The translations under genes and the position numbers were made by a program. This document shows positions 47,833 to 53,381 of a stretch of DNA of 53,381 bases, piece after piece. The DNA is from Prolixibacteraceae bacterium. GTDB taxonomy: Bacteria; Bacteroidota; Bacteroidia; Bacteroidales; Prolixibacteraceae. Each line of letters starts with the position of its first letter. Position 1 is the first letter of the stretch. The stretch spans positions 1 through 53,381 of the forward strand of contig DMSQ01000083.1 of the NCBI GenBank assembly GCA_003457135.1, read 5' to 3'. Below the pieces are notes generated by a model. That model made no database searches. It was not told where the DNA came from and was given only the letters and a program-made list of their open reading frames with translations.

Positions 47833-48564
47833 ATGGATACTAATGAAATGAAAAACTCTATCCCGTTAATAGATACACGAAGCCTGGTGGATAAAGTGGA
47901 AATGAACCTGATCGATATTTTTATTAGCAGAAAGTTGAACCCGGGAGATCCGATTCCCAAAGAAATGGAACTTTCGGAAGCTATGGGAGTTAGCCGGACT
48001 GTTATTCGCGAATCGCTGAACCGCCTGAAGACAATGGGCCTCATTGAATCAAAAAAACACATCGGTACAGTTATTAAAAGTCCCGATTTGTCTTCCCTAT
48101 TGCAGAAATCAATGATCCCACGAATTCTTGATCAGAGCACTTTGAAAGATATCTTCGAATTGCGCTTGGTTATTGAGGTCGGAATGGCTGATCTGGTTGT
48201 AAACCGCGCAACAGCTAAAGATATTGAAGAGTTATCGGTTATCGTTCAGAACGAAATTTCCCCTTCAGAAAATGTTTTGTTTGATGTTGACTACGAAATT
48301 CAGTTTCACGGGAAATTGTATGAAATTACCGGGAATGAAACACTAAAAGGATTTCAAAAAATGCTTTTGCCAGTTTTTAATTATGTATATACCAGCGGAT
48401 TAATCAATAAGACTTTTGCTGAAAAAAGATTTGTATCGCATACCGAACTCGTTGAAGTTTTGAAGTTGCGTGATGCCGACAAGTTTCGCAAAGCTATGCG
48501 AAAGCACCTTGAAAACCATTTTAAGAGGCTTCTGACAATAGAAACTGGAACTCCCAATCAATAG
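47833..48564 (+). CDS. FCD-domain GntR-family transcriptional regulator
   Basis: Regulator of 243 residues from the ATG at 47833. A TTG start at 47776 would fall inside the predicted promoter and is rejected. Residues about 12-80 form the winged helix (PGDPIPKEMELSEAMGVSRTVIRESLNRLKTMGLIESKKHIGTVI). Residues about 95-235 are the helical FCD effector domain, with the metal/ligand pattern in LRLVIEVGMADL, DYEIQFHGKLYEITGN and FVSHTELVEVLKLRD (the His and Asp residues). FadR/NanR-type proteins bind palindromes as dimers and release them when a metabolite binds. Being divergent from susC, it most likely controls the sialic acid/glycan genes. It converges on the methyltransferase gene, with 14 bp between the stops. 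Confidence 0.9.
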   Translation: MDTNEMKNSIPLIDTRSLVDKVEMNLIDIFISRKLNPGDPIPKEMELSEAMGVSRTVIRESLNRLKTMGLIESKKHIGTVIKSPDLSSLLQKSMIPRILDQSTLKDIFELRLVIEVGMADLVVNRATAKDIEELSVIVQNEISPSENVLFDVDYEIQFHGKLYEITGNETLKGFQKMLLPVFNYVYTSGLINKTFAEKRFVSHTELVEVLKLRDADKFRKAMRKHLENHFKRLLTIETGTPNQ

Positions 48565-48578
48565 GGATTTGTCTGGCT

Positions 48579-49163
48579 TTAGAAATACCGTGCAACTTTA
48601 GCCTTATATTTTCGGTATTCATCGCCAAATTCCTTTTCCAGAAATTTCTCTTCACCGAGAATGATGAAGTGATGAACGACCATACCATAAAGCATGATAA
48701 CAAGCAGCAAAATGCTTGGAAGAAACAGAAATGTGGCCGTATTCAGGAAAATAAAGCTGGCATACATCGGATTACGGCTTATTCTGTAAATACCATTGGT
48801 CCGTAATTCATGCTTCCCGGTAGGCAGGCCGATATTGGTAATCAAACCCATGGAAAGGTATGCTGGCACGATAATGAGGTTCGCCGGAACCAGCAAAACT
48901 GCGGCCAGTAGTTTCTGAAAATCAGGGGTTTGTTCCTGAATTAAAAGAGGAACGATATTCCGGTATTCAGGAAATAAAGCAATTACAGCAAACAAAGCCC
49001 AAACTCCAAACAGCAAAAATTTTCCGGTATAGAATAAAACAGGCTGAATAGTTGGTTTACCCATTGCCTGTTTGCCGCTCTTTGCAAGAAAAGCGCCCAG
49101 TACAAAAGTTGCGAGGATTGGTAAACTGATCAAAACAGCCAGTGAGTAATCTATCCAGTTCAT
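48579..49163 (-). CDS. isoprenylcysteine/phospholipid methyltransferase-family membrane protein
   Basis: Membrane protein of 194 residues with about five hydrophobic helices. The C-terminal part has the ICMT/PEMT signature: ELRTNGIYRISRNPMYASFI near 125-145, then GEEKFLEKEFGDEYRKYKAKVARYF at the end, which bind S-adenosylmethionine at the membrane face. Bacterial members are usually of unknown substrate. Its start overlaps the stop of the upstream Cu/Zn-type permease gene by 4 bp, so the two are coupled; family members often travel with metal-resistance genes. I cannot name the substrate. Confidence 0.85.
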   Translation of the reverse strand: MNWIDYSLAVLISLPILATFVLGAFLAKSGKQAMGKPTIQPVLFYTGKFLLFGVWALFAVIALFPEYRNIVPLLIQEQTPDFQKLLAAVLLVPANLIIVPAYLSMGLITNIGLPTGKHELRTNGIYRISRNPMYASFIFLNTATFLFLPSILLLVIMLYGMVVHHFIILGEEKFLEKEFGDEYRKYKAKVARYF

Positions 49164-50488
49164 TTGATGTTTCCTTTATATTGATATCCAAGATCGGTCA
49201 CCATCCGTTCAATTTCAGAAAAATTAATTTCTGAACCTCTTACTTTGACCTGAGCTGTATTTCTGTCGGCGATCACTTCATCAATACCATCAAGTTTCGA
49301 AAGATTCCGGTTTATACTGGCTTCACAATGCGAGCAGGTCATTCCTTCAACCCGGAAAGCCTGAAAAGTTTCATTTGTCATTTTCTTCTGTTTTTTAATG
49401 CGTTCAATAAAATAACCTGCAATAATTGAAACGACCAAAACTAACGATGAGGTTATTCCAACCCATTTAGGCAGCATTTCATGAGCCATTCCATCACCAT
49501 GATCATGATTCATTTTACTAAGAATGAAATCTGCAGGAATCAGCCAGTTCGTAAGCATTCCAAAGAAAATGGCGCCTCCAATGATAGAACCCAGATAAAT
49601 GAAAAGTGATTTCTTTCCCATGGTTTTAGCAAGTACCGTAATGGTAGCTACATTCGTTGCAGGGCCGGCCATCATAAAAACCAATGCGGCGCCGGGCGAC
49701 ACTCCTTTCATTAAAAGTACGGCTGCAATAGGAATTGAACCTGTAGCGCAAATATATAGTGGTACGGAAGCAGCCAATACAATCAATATTTCAAAAAAGC
49801 CATATCCTTTAAACATGCTGAAAAATCCATCGGGTAATAAAACCGACAAAAGAGCAGCTGCCATAAAACCGATAATTAACCATTTGGCAATATCCTGAAG
49901 CAATTCGATAAAAGCGTAATTGGCAGCTCTGATTAGCGCATGTGCTTCTTTTTTAGGTGGGGCAGGATGGCCAGAGTCATCATCATCGCAAGCAGCTACA
50001 GGTTTTGAGGCCTTTTGCGTATCTAAACGTAATCCGGCAAACATCGGATTTACCTCAGGTATTGGTTTAGCTTTTTCTTTCATGAGCCAATTAGTCATAA
50101 CACCTCCAAAAATTCCGGTGCTAAAAGCTACAAGCGGCCTTAATATGGCGAATGGCCAGCCCAACATGGAATAAGTTGCGAAAATAGAATCGATGCCAGT
50201 CTGGGGAGTTGAAATCAGGAAAGAATTGGTAGCTCCCTTTGATGCCCCGTTTTTATAAAAAGAAATGGCTGTAGGAATTACCCCGCATGAACAAAGGGGT
50301 AAAGGAACACCTAAAACCGATGCATTTACAGTTGATCGCAGGTTCGGTTTTCCTAAATACTTTTCGATATTTTTCTGAGGAAAATATACTTTTAACAAAC
50401 CGGCAAATACCAACCCAAAGAGCAGCCAGGGCGCCATTTCATTAAACAAAGTGACCAATTCCGAAATGTAATCAGATACAAAATCCAT
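49160..50488 (-). CDS. SO_0444-type Cu/Zn efflux permease with C-terminal HMA domain
   Basis: Permease of 442 residues from the ATG at 50488, chosen because a strong Shine-Dalgarno precedes it and the longer frame to 50551 has no counterpart. It has about eight membrane helices in two halves (ArsP_1/DUF318 type). The conserved GVPLPLCSCGVIPTAISFYKNGASKGAT block lies near 55-85 and SVPLYICATGSIPIAAVLL in the second half. A His/Asp-rich loop (ACDDDDSGH) lies between them. The last ~65 residues are a heavy-metal-associated domain with GMTCSHCEAS. It probably exports Cu or Zn ions, with the HMA domain delivering or sensing the metal. Confidence 0.88.
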   Translation of the reverse strand: MDFVSDYISELVTLFNEMAPWLLFGLVFAGLLKVYFPQKNIEKYLGKPNLRSTVNASVLGVPLPLCSCGVIPTAISFYKNGASKGATNSFLISTPQTGIDSIFATYSMLGWPFAILRPLVAFSTGIFGGVMTNWLMKEKAKPIPEVNPMFAGLRLDTQKASKPVAACDDDDSGHPAPPKKEAHALIRAANYAFIELLQDIAKWLIIGFMAAALLSVLLPDGFFSMFKGYGFFEILIVLAASVPLYICATGSIPIAAVLLMKGVSPGAALVFMMAGPATNVATITVLAKTMGKKSLFIYLGSIIGGAIFFGMLTNWLIPADFILSKMNHDHGDGMAHEMLPKWVGITSSLVLVVSIIAGYFIERIKKQKKMTNETFQAFRVEGMTCSHCEASINRNLSKLDGIDEVIADRNTAQVKVRGSEINFSEIERMVTDLGYQYKGNIK

Positions 50489-50491
50489 AAT

Positions 50492-50500
50492 CTCCCTCCT
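50492..50500 (-). promoter_or_regulatory. strong Shine-Dalgarno of the metal permease gene
   Basis: On the minus strand AGGAGGGAG ends a few bases before the ATG at 50488. A full AGGAGG is uncommon in this window, where most genes lack one, and it decides the start codon. Confidence 0.7.
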
Positions 50501-50596
50501 AAATAATTCAAACAAACGTTGATTTCTGAGTAGCCAGCAAAAGTAACACAAATAAATATATTGAGTTATATGGATATATAAATTTTTAGAAACTGG

Positions 50597-51604
50597 TCAT
50601 CTGCGTCTGAAAAGTTCTGTCATTATATTGCCCTCAGTATTGGGTAAATCAAAACCCATTAACTCGGCAACTGTTACAGGCACATCAATTTGTTCACGAT
50701 GAATATTGACCAAGGCTCCAGGTTTAAAATCGGGACCACATGCGAAAAAACCAAGATGCCGGCAACCTTCGCAACCATCGCCATGACCAGCAAACCCATC
50801 GGCTACAGAATCCAGATGACGACCATGATCACTGGTTACAAACAGCGTAGTAGTGTTTTTATAAACGCTGTCGTTTTGCAAAAACATCCACAGGCGAAAA
50901 ATATATTCGTCGGTTTTTTTAATCCCAGCTACATAATTAGCCCAAATGCCAGAGTGTGCCGAAAAATCCGGATCTCGGAAGTTGATCAACAACATGTTTG
51001 GATGATGCTGCTTTAAAATTTCGAAGATAGTTTTCAATGTCAGGCTGTCTTCCCGATATCCACTTCCAAGTCCACGCCCTTCAATGCCTGTATTAACCGA
51101 AGGGGTAAATTTTCCCTGCCAAAAAGGGTTATTACAATCGGCTAAAACAGCAAGTTTATCCTTACTGGCTATGATCCACGATTTTTGCCGGTCATTTCCG
51201 TAAACCTGATTCCAATACTGAAAGAAAGAGGGATTTGCAGGCAATTCCTCACCTCCATTATTGATTGACTGGTAGATTCCGGTAGTCATACTGGTATGGC
51301 CGGCTGAAGTATAAGTACCACCCATATTATAAAACCGGGTGTTCACCACTCCTTCTTTAGCAAGTTGGTCAGCCATTCGGGGCATAAACTGATGGGTAGA
51401 ATCGCCCCATCCTTCGGAATACCGAAGGCCATCGGCAATAACAATGATTACATTTTTGGTTTGATAACTGCGGTTAACTTTCTTTGATTGAAAGTAACTG
51501 AATTCATAATCCTCAACACAGGAGCATAAAATAGCTGAGATAATTATCAGAAGCACAAAATGCTTTAAAGCTGCCAGTTTGCTGATTAAAGTATGATATA
51601 TCAT
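50597..51604 (-). CDS. alkaline-phosphatase-superfamily lipoprotein
   Basis: Exported protein of 335 residues from the ATG at 51604; a start at 51652 would add a segment before the signal. The signal (LKHFVLLIIISAILCSC) ends in a lipobox-like LCSC. The metal-binding pattern of the alkaline phosphatase/sulfatase superfamily is present: IVIADGLRYSEGW, the GTYTSAGHTSMTTGIY loop near 95, NFRDPDFSAHSGIW, TSDHGRHLD near 260 and GHGDGCEGC. It resembles type I phosphodiesterases and sulfatase-like hydrolases, but the FGly/Cys-x-Pro-x-Arg sulfatase motif is absent. Substrate unknown. It stands alone, with a strong terminator hairpin upstream that belongs to the next gene. Confidence 0.85.
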   Translation of the reverse strand: MIYHTLISKLAALKHFVLLIIISAILCSCVEDYEFSYFQSKKVNRSYQTKNVIIVIADGLRYSEGWGDSTHQFMPRMADQLAKEGVVNTRFYNMGGTYTSAGHTSMTTGIYQSINNGGEELPANPSFFQYWNQVYGNDRQKSWIIASKDKLAVLADCNNPFWQGKFTPSVNTGIEGRGLGSGYREDSLTLKTIFEILKQHHPNMLLINFRDPDFSAHSGIWANYVAGIKKTDEYIFRLWMFLQNDSVYKNTTTLFVTSDHGRHLDSVADGFAGHGDGCEGCRHLGFFACGPDFKPGALVNIHREQIDVPVTVAELMGFDLPNTEGNIMTELFRRR

Positions 51605-51740
51605 ACAAGTTCTCTTAATGATCTGATAAAAAGAAACCCAAATATCGTTCAAAATAATGTAAGGTCTTCAATTTTGAATTATAATTTAAATTCGGATTTA
51701 TCGGTTAATTGGTTAATTGGTTTTTCATCATTTGCCATAA

Positions 51741-51780
51741 TACAAAACGAGGCTACCCTTTCGGATAGCCTCGTTTTGTA
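51741..51780. terminator. strong bidirectional terminator hairpin
   Basis: An 18-bp stem (51741-51758 with 51763-51780) carries one mismatch and a 4-nt TTTC loop. It begins with TACAAAACGAGGCTA and closes with its complement, so T-rich tails follow in both directions. It lies 15 bp after the stop of the TPR gene at 51795 and should end its transcript. Confidence 0.85.
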
Positions 51781-51794
51781 TTTTAAATTGCTTA

Positions 51795-52796
51795 TTAACT
51801 TTTAATTGCTTGTTCACAGGCAGATTTCAGCTTTTTTGCATTCGCATTTTCCGGATCATATCCCAGGGCCTTATCAAGCAATGGTAAGGCTTTTTTAAAT
51901 TCATCGACAGCTTGTTTTTCAGCCAGTTTATAAGGTTCGTCCGAGGTTTTCAGTTTACCGGCAGTTATTTGACCGTTAACCTTATTAATAATTGCACTAC
52001 CCTTCGAATAGTATGAATTTGCTTCATTTACATAGTATGAAGCCAGTTTACTCAATACTTTCGGATCATCAGACTTAACTGAGTATGCTTCTTCAAGAGT
52101 TTTCAGGCTTGCTGCATCATTTTTTGTAAGTCTGTAAATATCAGATTTATTAACCATAGCGCTTACCTTTTTGTAATTCATAGAAATCACCTGATCAAAA
52201 TACTTGTGCGCTTTTTCATAGTTTTTTGAACTCATGGCGCAATATCCCATGTTATAGATCATGGAAGTATCTACGATTGGCTTGTCTCCTATTTTGGCCA
52301 ATGCTTTTTCATAAAATTCGAGCGCTTTGGGGAATTCCTTATTCTTAATAGCAGCATTTCCTTCGCTGGTGTAGGCAGAAGTTAATTTACCGGTCACTTT
52401 TGTATCAGCAGGTGCAAGAGCAGATGCCAATTCAAGTGTTTTAATGCTTTCGGTATTATTATTCATGGCTTTTAAAGCATCAGCTTTACCTAACATCGCA
52501 TTAATTTTCATGGCATTCATCGCAATCACCTGGTCAAAATACTTAACTGCTTTTACATAGTCTTTCGAACTAATGGCGCAATACCCCATGTTATAAATCA
52601 TGGTAGAATCAACAACTGGTTTGTCGCCCCATTTTACCAATGCTTTTTCAAAAAGCTCAAGCGCTTTCGGATATTCTTTATTCGTAAGGGCAGCATTTCC
52701 TTCATTTTTTAACTCTGCAAAGGATTTTTCCACTTCCTGACCATTTACAGCCAGAACACTCACACACAACATGAAAACAAAAAATAAACTCTTCAT
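51795..52796 (-). CDS. exported TPR protein with an internal duplication
   Basis: TPR protein of 333 residues from the ATG at 52796, which begins a signal peptide (SLFFVFMLCVSVLAVNG, cleavage before QEVEK). The body is made of two copies of a ~113-residue unit, starting at Glu32 (EGNAALTNKEYPKALELF) and Glu145 (EGNAAIKNKEFPKALEFY). Each contains TPR motifs with the near-identical DSTMIYNMGYCAISSKDY / DTSMIYNMGYCAMSSKNY core. A further helical stretch with a YSKGSAIINKVNG insert follows, then a last TPR (AVDEFKKALPLLDKALGYDPENANAKKL). It probably works as a periplasmic protein-interaction scaffold. Monocistronic, ending in a strong terminator. Confidence 0.87.
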   Translation of the reverse strand: MKSLFFVFMLCVSVLAVNGQEVEKSFAELKNEGNAALTNKEYPKALELFEKALVKWGDKPVVDSTMIYNMGYCAISSKDYVKAVKYFDQVIAMNAMKINAMLGKADALKAMNNNTESIKTLELASALAPADTKVTGKLTSAYTSEGNAAIKNKEFPKALEFYEKALAKIGDKPIVDTSMIYNMGYCAMSSKNYEKAHKYFDQVISMNYKKVSAMVNKSDIYRLTKNDAASLKTLEEAYSVKSDDPKVLSKLASYYVNEANSYYSKGSAIINKVNGQITAGKLKTSDEPYKLAEKQAVDEFKKALPLLDKALGYDPENANAKKLKSACEQAIKS

Positions 52797-52949
52797 ACAA
52801 TTATAATTTTTAATAGGGTTTTCAATAATATAATATTCCAAATAGAATTTTAGAAAGTCCAAAAATAACAATTAAGAACAAAAAACCTAAGAATTTGTTA
52901 ACACGAGGCCACATTTTTTTTAAAACTGTCCAAAAAAACCTGAATTTAC

Positions 52950-53222
52950 TTACGGATTAAACATATCAGGAGTAAAATAATCCAGAATATTTTCAGCCAT
53001 TATTAAACCTGATCTTGCCTCTGCATTACCTGGGTCTATTTCAATTACAGCGGCGTAATCATTCATGGCATTGCCCCACATCTGCATTTTATAGTGAATC
53101 CTGCCCCTGAGATTCAGCGCTTGAATATCTGAACCATTTGTTAAAATAAGTTCATTCAAAATTTGAATAGCCTTATCCAACTCATTTTGTTCTAACAGTA
53201 GTTTTGCGTCTGTAATATCCAT
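52950..53222 (-). CDS. small cytoplasmic TPR protein
   Basis: Protein of 90 residues consisting of two to three TPR-like helix pairs: LLEQNELDKAIQILNELI, IQALNLRGRIHYKMQMWGNAMNDYAAVIEIDPGNAEARSGL, and a capping helix that ends in DYFTPDMFNP. There is no signal peptide. The TPR consensus (Gly-Tyr-Ala-Pro spacing: RGRIHY, A-x-x-DY, DPGNAEA) is clear in the second unit. It lies upstream of the larger TPR gene on the same strand, 153 bp away, and downstream of repeat D. The role is unknown, probably protein-protein contacts. Confidence 0.85.
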   Translation of the reverse strand: MDITDAKLLLEQNELDKAIQILNELILTNGSDIQALNLRGRIHYKMQMWGNAMNDYAAVIEIDPGNAEARSGLIMAENILDYFTPDMFNP

Positions 53223-53279
53223 TTTTTTCCTCTTTTCTTTTTCACTGATGTTACTACCTTTTTGATGGCAAATTCTATT

Positions 53280-53327
53280 CCGTCCGAAAGTAAACCAAGG
53301 CCTTGTTCTACTGTGTCCCGCGGACGA
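53280..53327 (-). repeat. inverted-end repeat, copy D (48 bp)
   Basis: It begins CCGTCCGA and ends CCGCGGACGA, with a 30-base interior unlike that of the other copies. It lies 57 bp upstream of the small TPR gene, in the same orientation as copies A-C. An AGCGG/CCGCT hairpin follows at 53365-53380, at the window's edge. Confidence 0.7.
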
Positions 53328-53381
53328 TTGTTGTAACCTATAACTGCTTTCTAATCGAGTAGGAAGCGGCTCGCACCGCTG

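Noticed and set aside
50597..51604. A sulfatase for the glycan locus
   Set aside because: The alkaline phosphatase fold motifs are there, but the Cys/Ser-x-Pro-x-Arg formylglycine site is not, and it lies outside the glycan operons.

Overview
The window looks like a chromosome segment of a Bacteroidota species, probably a Bacteroidales/Marinilabiliales type (Prolixibacteraceae-like). The reasons are a SusC/SusD pair, exported glycoside hydrolases and lipoproteins, promoters of the TAnnTTTG type, general lack of Shine-Dalgarno sequences, and moderate-to-low GC. I see no rRNA, tRNA or CRISPR array. Nearly all genes lie on the minus strand.

Layout. (1) 1-5781: an unrecognised ORF, a mntA-hepT toxin-antitoxin pair sitting between a complete ABC permease gene and a displaced second copy of that gene's 3' end, and the matching ABC ATPase. 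(2) 5959-10377: a GT4 glycosyltransferase, a PQQ-like propeller protein, a second mntA-hepT pair and a ThuA-domain protein. (3) 10438-26796: a redox island. It holds a GltD-like flavoprotein with a 2Fe-2S domain, a NuoE-NuoF fusion, five further PQQ-like propeller proteins (three in tandem), an NHL-type propeller, a membrane polyferredoxin of NapH/NosR type, a Tat-exported multi-cluster ferredoxin and a 68-residue Tat-exported Cys protein. It is interrupted by orphan genes (four-helix-bundle/IVS protein, dinD remnant, ORF6N protein). (4) 27008-28146: a lone receiver domain and an unknown protein. (5) 28309-33218: a ribose/nucleoside/ADP-ribose salvage module. (6) 33344-42329: a sialic acid operon (sialidase, hexosaminidase, NanA lyase, NanM-like mutarotase, AGE epimerase, MFS transporter, SGNH esterase). 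(7) 42518-47494: SusD and SusC, then the divergent FCD/GntR regulator with a strong candidate operator between them. (8) 48579-53222: methyltransferase plus Cu/Zn-type permease, an alkaline-phosphatase-superfamily lipoprotein and two TPR proteins.

How the genes work together. Regions 5-7 form a glycan locus. Surface SusCD captures sialoglycans, exported sialidase and hexosaminidase trim them, the esterase could deacetylate sialic acid, the MFS protein imports it, and NanA plus the epimerase turn it into GlcNAc and pyruvate. The ribose module would liberate ribose from nucleosides or ADP-ribose outside the cytoplasm, import it and phosphorylate it. The redox island has no recognised function. 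Its parts suggest a cytoplasmic flavin/FeS complex and an extracytoplasmic ferredoxin relay encoded with propeller proteins.

The least explained signals are a 47-48 bp repeat with fixed inverted ends in front of four minus-strand genes, three of them in the redox island; the displaced permease tail around mntA-hepT; several families of palindromic intergenic elements; and the inverted repeats around the four-helix-bundle gene.
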